Positions 16,798 to 24,852 of a stretch of 64,000 nt of DNA are shown one piece after another (position 1 is the stretch's first letter; every line of letters starts with the position of its first letter). Source of the DNA: Chryseobacterium sp. c4a (GTDB taxonomy: Bacteria; Bacteroidota; Bacteroidia; Flavobacteriales; Weeksellaceae); the NCBI RefSeq assembly GCF_009900745.1, contig NZ_WXVU01000001.1:744001-808000 (forward strand), written 5' to 3'. The translations under genes were made by a program, and so were the position numbers. The notes under the pieces were generated by a model. It was given only the letters and a program-made list of their open reading frames with translations. It made no database searches and had not been told where the DNA came from.

Positions 16798-19700
16798 TTA
16801 CTTTACAATAATTCTTTTCAGATGACCTTCTGACGTTTTCACAAGGTAAACTCCTGTAGAAAGATTGGAAGTATTTATTGTTAATGCATTTTTTTCTTTT
16901 CCAATCAATTTTCCGGACATATCGTATAATTCATAGTCTTGTTTTCTGTTGAAATATAAGGTGTTCCTTTTATTGACAGGATTCGGAAATATATTGAATG
17001 TCGCTTTTTCAGATTGTATTTCATCGGTTGCTAGAGTAAGAGGAAGAGCCACTTCATACATCGATAAAGTTCCGCTGATTTCATTCGCGATAATCACGTA
17101 TCCTTTATGAGTAGTGGTATTTTCCGGAGCTATATAAATAATTCCTTCAGGGCCATTGTCTCCACCATAGGCTGAGGTAGAACGAGAATGTTTATAATCA
17201 GTAAAAGTAGGATTGTTGGGATTTGTAATATTATAAACCATTACCCCTCCTGTTCTTTCCAGAGTAATGAAAGCATAAGTTTGTCCGTTGATGTTTCCAA
17301 GAGCAACCCCTTCCGGCTCTGGGCCTTTTGCACGGCTTCTGCTTTTAATGGTGTTGGATTCATTATCTGCATTGAAAATCAATGGGTGATTAGCGGCAAT
17401 ATATCGTTCAAACTGATCTCCACTGTCATACACTTGCTGTTTAGTATCTGCATTAAAAATAGAGAATGAACGAGCTCCCAATGCTGCAATTTCTTCAAAA
17501 TCTGCATCACCATCCGTATTTCCTGTAGCAGAGGAAACTCTGAATCTTCCCAGATTATAAGATGCTTTTAGTATGCTGGAATTCGGGAAAATAGCAGGAT
17601 CTAAAGTATAATTGTTGGCTCCTACCGTAGTTCTCTCACTGTATCCTGAAAGATCTTTTTCATCTCCTTCATTGGCTGTTACAATATAATGGGTATTTCC
17701 TACTTTATAATTTTGTACAGCATCAGGAAGATAATAGGCTTTTACAGGCCAGTTGGCAATAAGAACCTCACCATTATTGTCGGAAGCATCAAAACCATTC
17801 CCCGGAAGGCTCATATCTTTTTTACCCAATCCCCAGATTCCTGTAATATTCTTAGTGGTAAGGTCAACCTCAGCAATGGCATTGTTTTCCTGTAGTGTTA
17901 CCCACGCTTTTTGGCTGTCTGCACTTACTGTAATGTATTCAGGTTCCAGATCCTGAGACAAAGTATTGTTGGTTCTTACTTTTCTTAAACCAGTAGCTGT
18001 TAAAGCAGTAACCTGAGAATCAAAATTATTAAAATTAAGGGTTGTTACATTACTTTGGCTAAGAGTACCAATACCTCCGGAAATATCAATGATACTGATG
18101 GTTCCTTCTGGATCTATGGTATAAGCATCATTAGGCTCTCCTTCGTTGGCTGTCATTACTTTTGTTCCGTCTGGTGTAAAGGTTACCATATCCGGTAAAG
18201 CACCTACAGTTACCTGTTTTAGGAAGTTTCCGTTGATGTCAAAGAAAACTACAGATCCGTTTTGTTGTGGATTGGGATTTGGAGACGCTGCAGCAATAAT
18301 TCCATTTTTTACAGCAATACTGGTAATTCCCCCATAAGCCGCCATATTGATTGTATTAACAACCGATGGTGTAGTAGGATTACTGAAATCAATAATATCA
18401 AAAACATCTGTAAGAGAACTGATGGTAAACAATCGTTGAGTAGCCGGATCATGAACTACAATTTCTGTAGAACTGTTATTGTTTCCGGAAGGATCAAAGC
18501 TTCCTATATAATTCAACTTAATCTCATTGGAAGGAACCGGTGCTGGCTTATCATTATCTACAATATAAATAGTTGCAGAATTATCCCCTGAAATGGTTGC
18601 TCCCGCTGGATTTTCTAAACTTACTACAAAATATTCAGCTTTTTGTTCTTCCAAAGTATCATCAATAATAGGAATGTTGACGGTATAGCTCGTTGTGGAA
18701 GGATTGATATTGATGGTCTGATTCGTTAAAGTAAAATCATTGCTATCTGCAGTACTGAAAGGAGCAGGTTTTACAACAAGATTAACTGTTGCTGCAGAAG
18801 GATTTGCTACATTAATTTTGAATGCCAATGTTCCGGCGTTTTCATTCACCTTAATAAAATTTTTCTCAAGAGAAACAGAAGTCCCGGCAGTTGTAAAAGT
18901 GGTGGATGTTCCTATAGTGATGGCATTATCACTGAAATCTTCAACAGTATTAGGTTTAAGAGTCAGATAATACGTTTGTCCCGGCACTAAGCCGGAAGTT
19001 GGGATGATGGTGATGGTATTATTGCTAAAAGCAGTGGTAAAGGGAACTTGTGTACCTGTAGCGTTTCCAAGGCGGAATTCTACAAGATTTTGTGCATTAG
19101 AATCGTTTATCGCAGAATTGTCCGTTAATCTTACGTTTTCATTAAAGGAAATAGTAGGATTAACTGTTGTTGAAGCATTGTTGGTATTGTTTGCAGGCAG
19201 ATAGGTTGTTGTAGGTGGTGTGGTATCTGTACTTCCTGCCGGTGTTGCATCCACTGTAAAATTATCAAAACGGTTGTTACCACTTGTTCCGCCTCCTGTG
19301 GCGGAGAACTCAACTTTTAGTTTAAAATTAGGATTATTGGAAACTCCAGCCACTGCTGAAAAATCAAAACTAATTAACTGCGGGTTGGCATCCTGAGGAG
19401 AAACTGTTTGATACGGGATAAAAGTAGTGCCGTCTGTCGTATATGACCACGACTGAGTTCCTGCTCCCTGCCCGGATCTTCTTGTCGTAAACTTTACAAT
19501 GACATTATTGTAACCTGTTGTTGGCAGATTAAACTGTAATGCTCCACCAATAGGGTTGTTGAACCTTAAATGAGTTCCGGATATATCGCCGTTTCTGGAA
19601 TTTAAATTGTCAATATTAAAATTTTGTCCGGTACCACCAGTAAAATCAATTACACTTGTACCTCCGGCTATTGCAGTAAGAGAGCCGTTTACCAATGTAG

Positions 19701-19836
19701 CAGAAGGGGTCGTAATGGTCGCTTCGGACACATTATTGTTAAAATTCCAGTAATGGATAAGTGTCTGCCCGAAAAGCCCAGTCTGAAAAAAGAATGCGGC
19801 AATGACAGACCCTTTTAAAAGGTAGTTGTTGATCAT
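16798..19836 (-). CDS. Choice-of-anchor I family surface protein with T9SS sorting domain
   Basis: A 1012-residue secreted protein. A signal peptide covers about 1-23. Next come a beta-sandwich domain (about 25-200), a bacterial Ig-like domain (PPTTTYLPANNTNNASTTVN, about 205-315), a Calx-beta-like domain (about 320-430) and a long beta-propeller-like choice-of-anchor I region (about 435-925). The last 70 residues form a type A type IX secretion sorting domain (NIFPNPVNKRNTLYF ... GVYLVKT ... KRIIVK). The propeller region is found in alkaline-phosphatase-like surface proteins, but no catalytic residues are evident to me. It is likely anchored on, or released from, the cell surface through T9SS. 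It appears monocistronic. Confidence 0.86.
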   Translation of the reverse strand: MINNYLLKGSVIAAFFFQTGLFGQTLIHYWNFNNNVSEATITTPSATLVNGSLTAIAGGTSVIDFTGGTGQNFNIDNLNSRNGDISGTHLRFNNPIGGALQFNLPTTGYNNVIVKFTTRRSGQGAGTQSWSYTTDGTTFIPYQTVSPQDANPQLISFDFSAVAGVSNNPNFKLKVEFSATGGGTSGNNRFDNFTVDATPAGSTDTTPPTTTYLPANNTNNASTTVNPTISFNENVRLTDNSAINDSNAQNLVEFRLGNATGTQVPFTTAFSNNTITIIPTSGLVPGQTYYLTLKPNTVEDFSDNAITIGTSTTFTTAGTSVSLEKNFIKVNENAGTLAFKINVANPSAATVNLVVKPAPFSTADSNDFTLTNQTININPSTTSYTVNIPIIDDTLEEQKAEYFVVSLENPAGATISGDNSATIYIVDNDKPAPVPSNEIKLNYIGSFDPSGNNNSSTEIVVHDPATQRLFTISSLTDVFDIIDFSNPTTPSVVNTINMAAYGGITSIAVKNGIIAAASPNPNPQQNGSVVFFDINGNFLKQVTVGALPDMVTFTPDGTKVMTANEGEPNDAYTIDPEGTISIIDISGGIGTLSQSNVTTLNFNNFDSQVTALTATGLRKVRTNNTLSQDLEPEYITVSADSQKAWVTLQENNAIAEVDLTTKNITGIWGLGKKDMSLPGNGFDASDNNGEVLIANWPVKAYYLPDAVQNYKVGNTHYIVTANEGDEKDLSGYSERTTVGANNYTLDPAIFPNSSILKASYNLGRFRVSSATGNTDGDADFEEIAALGARSFSIFNADTKQQVYDSGDQFERYIAANHPLIFNADNESNTIKSRSRAKGPEPEGVALGNINGQTYAFITLERTGGVMVYNITNPNNPTFTDYKHSRSTSAYGGDNGPEGIIYIAPENTTTHKGYVIIANEISGTLSMYEVALPLTLATDEIQSEKATFNIFPNPVNKRNTLYFNRKQDYELYDMSGKLIGKEKNALTINTSNLSTGVYLVKTSEGHLKRIIVK

Positions 19837-19969
19837 TTTTGACTTTAATTAGATAAATACAAAAATGAACTTTATGTTTCGTAATTATTTTAATGTAATT
19901 TTAAGAAATGTTTAAAAAATAGGTCTTTTTCTGATAAAAGATAAAATAATAGTGTAGTTTAAGATTCAG

Positions 19970-20119
19970 CTATTTTGCAACCTTGCCTGAAAAATTTAAC
20001 ATTGTTCCTGATTTGGCACCTTCCAAAGGATGTTTCTGCATATAAAAATACCCTGAAACTGCAGTCAGAACCAAGAGTACAAAAATAACCAGAACAATTC
20101 TTTTTAACATGTCTCTCAT
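19970..20119 (-). CDS. 49-aa single-pass membrane peptide coupled to the SDR gene
   Basis: A short ORF. Its ATG overlaps the TGA stop of the upstream SDR-like gene in the arrangement ATGA, a classical sign of translational coupling. The peptide starts MRDMLKRIVLVIFVLLVLTA, giving a basic N-terminus and one hydrophobic helix, followed by about 27 mostly polar residues ending FSGKVAK. I do not recognise it. Support comes from the coupling, the plausible membrane topology and the use of an otherwise empty gap. Confidence 0.55.
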   Translation of the reverse strand: MRDMLKRIVLVIFVLLVLTAVSGYFYMQKHPLEGAKSGTMLNFSGKVAK

Positions 20120-20769
20120 ATCGCTAAATTTTTAATATCTCTAATTTCTAAAGTTGAAGAAGGATACCCTTTTTTTACGGTATTGATCATCGCTTTTCCA
20201 ACTTCGTGTAAAGTTAATGATTTTGATGGTAAAAAAATAGGAAAAAACCAAATAAAAGGTTTGAAAAACCATTTTACATTGATCTGGCCGTCAACAGGTT
20301 TCATAAAACCGGGTCTGAAATTGTAAGCGGCTTTAAAATTCATTTTTTTCAAAGCATTTTCTGTGCTGCCTTTTACTCTTGCCCACATCAGTTTTCCGCT
20401 TTCCGTGCTGTCGGTACTAGCTCCGGATACATAATTGAATACCATTTCCGGGTTTTGGTGTAAAACAACTTGTGCAAAATGTAGCGTCGTATCATAAGTG
20501 ATTTTAGTGTAATCTTCTTCATTCATTCCCACACTACTGATCCCGGCACAAAAGAAGCAGGCATCATATCCTTTAAGATTTTCATCATTGAGATCGATGG
20601 ATAAAAAATCGGAAACGATATATTCTTTCAGCTTTGGATGGTTTTTTCCTGATGGTTTTCGGCTGGCACTAAGGATCTCAGAAACATTCGGATTTTCAAG
20701 GCATTCCATAAGAACACCTTCACCTACCATTCCTGTAGCTCCAGTAAGGATTATTTTAATTGAGTTCAT
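20116..20769 (-). CDS. NAD(P)-binding atypical SDR family protein
   Basis: A 217-residue Rossmann-fold protein of the NAD-dependent epimerase / NmrA-like atypical short-chain dehydrogenase group. The nucleotide-binding motif GATGMVGEG is at about 10-18. Later segments such as ACFFCAGISSVG and FNYVSGASTDS fit the family, although the usual YxxxK active pair is not clear, so it may bind a nucleotide without classical catalysis. A 12-copy 7-bp tandem repeat lies about 54 bases before the start codon, where it could affect the promoter. The stop overlaps a small membrane-peptide gene. Confidence 0.8.
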   Translation of the reverse strand: MNSIKIILTGATGMVGEGVLMECLENPNVSEILSASRKPSGKNHPKLKEYIVSDFLSIDLNDENLKGYDACFFCAGISSVGMNEEDYTKITYDTTLHFAQVVLHQNPEMVFNYVSGASTDSTESGKLMWARVKGSTENALKKMNFKAAYNFRPGFMKPVDGQINVKWFFKPFIWFFPIFLPSKSLTLHEVGKAMINTVKKGYPSSTLEIRDIKNLAI

Positions 20770-20822
20770 TGCTTTGCTATTGATAGTTGTATGACGAATG
20801 AGAGTGGGGGATTACTTTAAAA

Positions 20823-20906
20823 AAAAGATAAAAGATAAAAGATAAAAGATAAAAGATAAAAGATAAAAGATAAAAGATAAAAGATAAAAGATAAAAGATA
20901 AAAGAT
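20823..20906. repeat. Tandem repeat, AAAAGAT x 12
   Basis: Twelve perfect copies of a 7-base unit. The repeat lies just upstream of the SDR-like gene, which runs on the minus strand from 20769. Repeats of this kind change copy number by strand slippage. The rest of the 502-bp gap holds other dispersed repeats and the ppx terminator. Confidence 0.95.
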
Positions 20907-20961
20907 CTTGTCGTTAAACAACTTTTATCTGTGTACATATGCATGAGGATATCAACATCAA

Positions 20962-21029
20962 TAGGGGCGGGCTTTAGCCTGGCCGCTCAATAAATAAAAT
21001 AAACCAATTCATTGGCTTTAGCCAAAACT
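20962..21029. repeat. Short repeat with GGCTTTAGCC motifs
   Basis: The motif GGCTTTAGCC occurs twice (near 20969 and 21013), each followed by A/T-rich sequence. Stretches like this are common in intergenic regions of Chryseobacterium genomes, from general knowledge. No coding potential is seen. Confidence 0.4.
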
Positions 21030-21132
21030 TAAAAATGGTGGATTGGTAATGAATATTTCAGTTTATAGGTATAATGAGATTGCTTCCTCAGCTCGCAATG
21101 ACGATTAAGAATGGTAATAGATGCGTATATTC

Positions 21133-21215
21133 TAGCCCTGATTGCAGTGGCATCCTTTTTCTGATTGGGGAAGGAGAGGGCGAAAAAGATACAGCGGAAA
21201 GCAGGAAATAGCTCC
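21133..21215. repeat. Flavobacterial conserved intergenic element (TAGCCCTGAT...AGCTCC)
   Basis: This 83-base stretch opens TAGCCCTGATTGCAGTGGC and closes AGCAGGAAATAGCTCC, with a CATCCTTTTT / AAAAAGAT inner pair. I recall closely similar blocks downstream of genes in many Flavobacteriia. The ends are partly complementary, so a structured RNA is possible. Its function is unknown. It precedes the ppx terminator. Confidence 0.5.
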
Positions 21216-21222
21216 TAAAAAT

Positions 21223-21249
21223 AAAACCGGACGAAAACTGCCCGGTTTT
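21223..21249 (-). terminator. Hairpin terminator after ppx
   Basis: AAAACCGG (21223-21230) pairs with CCGGTTTT (21242-21249). On the minus strand it lies 22 bases past the ppx stop codon and closes the ppk-ppx operon. Confidence 0.8.
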
Positions 21250-21271
21250 GATTGAAATTATGTTTTAAAAA

Positions 21272-22156
21272 CTATTTCTTATGTTGTAATTTACTGTAAA
21301 TATTCTGGATTAAACCATCAGCTACAGAGATTTTTGGAACAAAAATTTTATTAATATCCGACCAGGCCATTACATTATTGAAGATACTCAGGGCATGTAC
21401 CAAAACATCAGCCCTATCTTCCCTTAGACTGTATTGGGTCATTCTCTCTTCTACAGAAAGTTCATTGAATTCTTTGTGAACCTTTTTCAGATGAGATAGA
21501 GACATTGGCTTTCCGTCTTTGGTTTTACTCATGGAGAATACTTTATTGATGTTTCCTCCTGACCCGATGGCTACAATTGGTTTTTTGCTGACAATATTCT
21601 TTTTGATCTCTTCCTTCATTTCTTTCCAGTTATCCAGAGTAACCAGATTGTTGAGGAGACGGATGGTTCCGATATTGAAAGATCTTTCATAGATCATTTT
21701 ACCATTTTCATAGAAGGTAAGCTCTGTAGAACCACCGCCTACATCAATATATAAATAGGCAAATTCTTTGTCAAGGCCTTCAGCGACATGGTTTTCATAA
21801 ATTAGAGTAGCTTCTTCATCTCCTGAAATGATCTCAATATTGATTCCTGAAGCTTCTTGTACCTGCCTGATAATTTCATCACCATTGGCTGCATCACGCA
21901 TCGCACTGGTGGCACAGGCTCTGTAATGGTCTACTTTGTATATTTTCATCAGGTCACTGAAGATTTTCATGGAATCGATGACCATTTTTTCTCTTTCCGG
22001 GCCTATTTTTCCGATAGTAAACACATCCATACCTAATCTCAGAGGGATTCTCAGAAGGTTCAGTTTGATGAATTCCGGTTTTTTGTTGTTTATCTTTACT
22101 TCATTGATGAGAAGTCTTGCGGCATTACTTCCTATGTCTATTGCTGCGATCTTCAT
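21272..22156 (-). CDS. ppx: Ppx/GppA-family exopolyphosphatase
   Basis: A 294-residue cytoplasmic ASKHA-fold phosphatase that hydrolyses inorganic polyphosphate from its end or removes phosphate from pppGpp. The first phosphate-binding loop reads IDIGSNAARLLI (about 5-16); the second is YIDVGGGSTELTFY. It lacks the C-terminal HD domain of enterobacterial Ppx, which is normal for short Bacteroidetes members. Its start codon overlaps the end of ppk1 by 4 bases (ATGA), so polyphosphate synthesis and degradation are coupled in one operon. Confidence 0.9.
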   Translation of the reverse strand: MKIAAIDIGSNAARLLINEVKINNKKPEFIKLNLLRIPLRLGMDVFTIGKIGPEREKMVIDSMKIFSDLMKIYKVDHYRACATSAMRDAANGDEIIRQVQEASGINIEIISGDEEATLIYENHVAEGLDKEFAYLYIDVGGGSTELTFYENGKMIYERSFNIGTIRLLNNLVTLDNWKEMKEEIKKNIVSKKPIVAIGSGGNINKVFSMSKTKDGKPMSLSHLKKVHKEFNELSVEERMTQYSLREDRADVLVHALSIFNNVMAWSDINKIFVPKISVADGLIQNIYSKLQHKK

Positions 22157-24225
22157 TTCTTGCTTGTTTTAGCTTTTAAATACTTATAGGTTTCTATTTG
22201 TGATCGACATTCTTTTTTATCATTCCTTATGTATTCATTGCTCAGTTTTTTGTCTAAAATCCTTGCTTTTACGTTATCACGAAGTTGGATATCAAGAATG
22301 TCTTTCAATTCTTTTTTTAGGTTCTTGTCGGTTATTTTAGCGGCAGCTTCAATTCTGTAATCAAGGTTTCTGGTCATCCAGTCGGCAGAAGAAATATATA
22401 TATCTTCAGCCCCTTTATTGTAGAAATACATGACTCTGGCATGTTCCAGGTATTCATCTACAATACTGATAGCCTTAATTTTCTCCTTGAATTCCTTTTG
22501 ATTAACGGCACAATAGATTCCTCTTACAATAAGTCTTATAGTAACTCCTACAGTAGCAGCATCATATAATTTCATAATTAATAATCTGTCACTCAGGGAA
22601 TTTGCTTTAACAATAATCTCAGCTTTTCTTCCTGCTTTAGCCTCTTCAATCTCCTTATCAATATGGTGAACAATCTTTTCACGCATAAATTGAGGGCAAA
22701 CTAATAAATTTTTACAAGTTTTCAAAATCGGAAGATAATCATCTTTCGGTTTTTTCAGCACGTTGAACACTTTATTGATATCCGCCATAATGCCTCGGTC
22801 AGAAGTCAGAAGCAAATGATCACCATAAATTCTTGCTGTTTTTTCATTAAAGTTTCCGGTACTTACAAATCCATATTGGATGGTTTTGTTGTGGGCCCTT
22901 TTTTTAATCACACAAAGCTTGGCATGAACTTTTTTACCCGGAAGTCCAATAAGTACTGTAATTCCTTCCGGTTCCAGCATTTCTTTCCATTCCAGATTGG
23001 ATTCTTCATCAAACCTAGCCTGAAGCTCAAGCATTACAGTCACTTCTTTTCCGTTTCTCGCCGCATAGATTAATGCATTACTGATCTTCGAGTTGCTGGC
23101 CAGTCTGTACGCTGTGATCTGTATGGACTTTACATCCGGATCCATGGCTGCTTCACGCAGAAGATCAATCACCGGATTGTATTTGTGGTAAGGAAAAGTA
23201 AGAAGTACATCTTCTTTCATGATAACATCTGTCACTCTTTCTCCATGTTCAAACGCCTGATGGGTGAAAGAAGTTCGTTCTTCAGGTCTTTCATATTTTT
23301 CAAAAACATCAGGGAAGTCCATGAAATGTTTGAAATTATGAATTTTTCCTCCCGGAATAATACTGTCTTTCTTGGTCAGGTTCAGTTTTCTGATAAGGAG
23401 TTCCAGCAAAGCCTTATCCATATCTTTGTCAAAAACAAACCGGGTAGGTTTTCCTTTTCTACGGTTTTTAAGTCCTTTTTCTATCTTTTCTGCAAAGTTG
23501 GTACGGATGTCATTGTCAAGATCCAGTTCTGCATCTTTCGTTACTTTAAAAGCATTAGCTGCAAACTCATCATATCCGAAATAAGAGAAAATATGTGGTA
23601 AATTGAAGGTAATTACATCTTCTAGAAGCATTACATTTTTTTCTTCAGGATCTTCAGTGGGAAGCAGTACAAATCTTCCTACAAAACGGGAAGGAATTTC
23701 GATAATGGCATAATTGCTGGAATATTGCCAGTCTTTTTTCCTCATGGCAACGCCCAGATAGAGACTTTTATCTCTTAGGTAAGGCATTGGAGTATTTTCA
23801 TGAAGGAGAATTGGAATGACATTAGATTCCACCACTTCGTCAAAGTAGTTCCTTACAAAATCCTTTTGTGCTGTTGTCAGGTTCTTGGAATTCTTGATGA
23901 AAACTTTGTGATCTGCCATTTCTGTCTGGATTTTTTTCCAGGTTTTATCGAAATTCAGCTGTTGTCTCATCACTATTTCATTGATTCGCTGAAGAATTTT
24001 GGAAGGTGGCTGATAAAAGGATTCGGCTATTACTTTTTCCTTAAAATCCATGGCACGCTTTAATCCGGCAACACGAACCCGGAAGAACTCATCCAGATTG
24101 TTGGAGAAGATTCCAAGGAAACGTATTCTTAAATGCAGAGGAACTTTTTCATCCATGGCTTCCTGCAAAACCCTTTCATTAAAGGCTAACCATGTAATAT
24201 CTCGTGGATTAAAGTGTAATGACAT
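22153..24225 (-). CDS. ppk1: Polyphosphate kinase 1
   Basis: A 690-residue enzyme that polymerises the gamma-phosphate of ATP into polyphosphate. It shows the full-length PPK1 architecture: an N-terminal domain (FNERVLQEA at 14-22; NNLDEFFRVRVAG), a head domain, and two C-terminal catalytic domains. The autophosphorylated histidine lies in VHAKLC near residue 434, and the second catalytic histidine in YLEHARVMYF near 595. It is the first gene of a two-gene operon with ppx. A repeat-containing 627-bp gap separates it from the divergent T6SS island. Confidence 0.95.
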   Translation of the reverse strand: MSLHFNPRDITWLAFNERVLQEAMDEKVPLHLRIRFLGIFSNNLDEFFRVRVAGLKRAMDFKEKVIAESFYQPPSKILQRINEIVMRQQLNFDKTWKKIQTEMADHKVFIKNSKNLTTAQKDFVRNYFDEVVESNVIPILLHENTPMPYLRDKSLYLGVAMRKKDWQYSSNYAIIEIPSRFVGRFVLLPTEDPEEKNVMLLEDVITFNLPHIFSYFGYDEFAANAFKVTKDAELDLDNDIRTNFAEKIEKGLKNRRKGKPTRFVFDKDMDKALLELLIRKLNLTKKDSIIPGGKIHNFKHFMDFPDVFEKYERPEERTSFTHQAFEHGERVTDVIMKEDVLLTFPYHKYNPVIDLLREAAMDPDVKSIQITAYRLASNSKISNALIYAARNGKEVTVMLELQARFDEESNLEWKEMLEPEGITVLIGLPGKKVHAKLCVIKKRAHNKTIQYGFVSTGNFNEKTARIYGDHLLLTSDRGIMADINKVFNVLKKPKDDYLPILKTCKNLLVCPQFMREKIVHHIDKEIEEAKAGRKAEIIVKANSLSDRLLIMKLYDAATVGVTIRLIVRGIYCAVNQKEFKEKIKAISIVDEYLEHARVMYFYNKGAEDIYISSADWMTRNLDYRIEAAAKITDKNLKKELKDILDIQLRDNVKARILDKKLSNEYIRNDKKECRSQIETYKYLKAKTSKK

Positions 24226-24245
24226 TCTGAATGTGTATATTTTAT

Positions 24246-24253
24246 CAAAAATA
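24246..24253 (-). promoter_or_regulatory. -7 element (TAnnTTTG) before ppk1
   Basis: On the minus strand TATTTTTG lies about 20 bases before the ppk1 start codon. No TTG is found at a proper -33 distance. Confidence 0.35.
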
Positions 24254-24336
24254 ATAATTCGTACTGTTTCCGGCTCTATTTCTTAGGTTAAACTTTGATT
24301 AATTTTAACGAATTGTGATAAATGATTGAAGCGTAA

Positions 24337-24480
24337 AGACTGGGAAATGGAAAGTAAGGAGTTGGATAGTTACTTTTAGTACTTGAATAGTCTGTTTTCG
24401 TTATAAAATGGTTTAAAAATTCTAAAAATAAAATGGATCATTATCCTTTGTGATCCTAACTTCTCATCTTCACCCTCTTA
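24337..24480. repeat. Degenerate GA-arm intergenic element
   Basis: A purine-rich arm (GGGAAATGGAAAGTAAGGAG near 24340) is followed by AGTTACTTTTAG, which also occurs after the arm at 57175-57190. A pyrimidine arm, CTTCTCATCTTCACCCTCTT, closes it near 24460. The rest of the 627-bp gap (24481-24852) holds a small unsupported ORF and the leader of the VgrG gene. Confidence 0.45.
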
Positions 24481-24852
24481 TTTCAAACCTTTGTAAACCA
24501 ACTTTATCCTTGAAAGTGGGATTATAGTAATATTGTATGTATTCCATACTTTGTGATTTATTTAAAATATTTTTTTACATTTGAATAAACACCAAAAAAC
24601 AACACAAATGATCTCTATTTTCAATCACTTTCTGCGTGATTCCTACTTATTTTATGAAGATAATGTAAGGTTGCCTACAATGCATCCTCTGATAAAATCT
24701 TAGCTATGCCAAAATATATAACCCTCGATATTCTTGATGAATATTAAGGTTTTCTTTGGAAGAAACAGAACGGGTAAATTTCAGTTAAAAAATTTAGGAA
24801 GCATTTTCTTCCTGTCTGAAATAAGAAATAATACAATATCAATAAAGCACAA

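Noticed and set aside
20823..20906. CRISPR array suspected from the regular 7-bp repeat
   Set aside because: The units are perfect and without spacers. It is a simple tandem repeat.
24609..24704. 31-codon ORF (MISIFNHFLRDSYLFYEDNV...) before vgrG
   Set aside because: It has an ATG in a context like that of vgrG (CACAAATG) but no recognisable domain, signal or membrane segment, and its length is near chance for an AT-rich gap. Kept only as part of the gap description.
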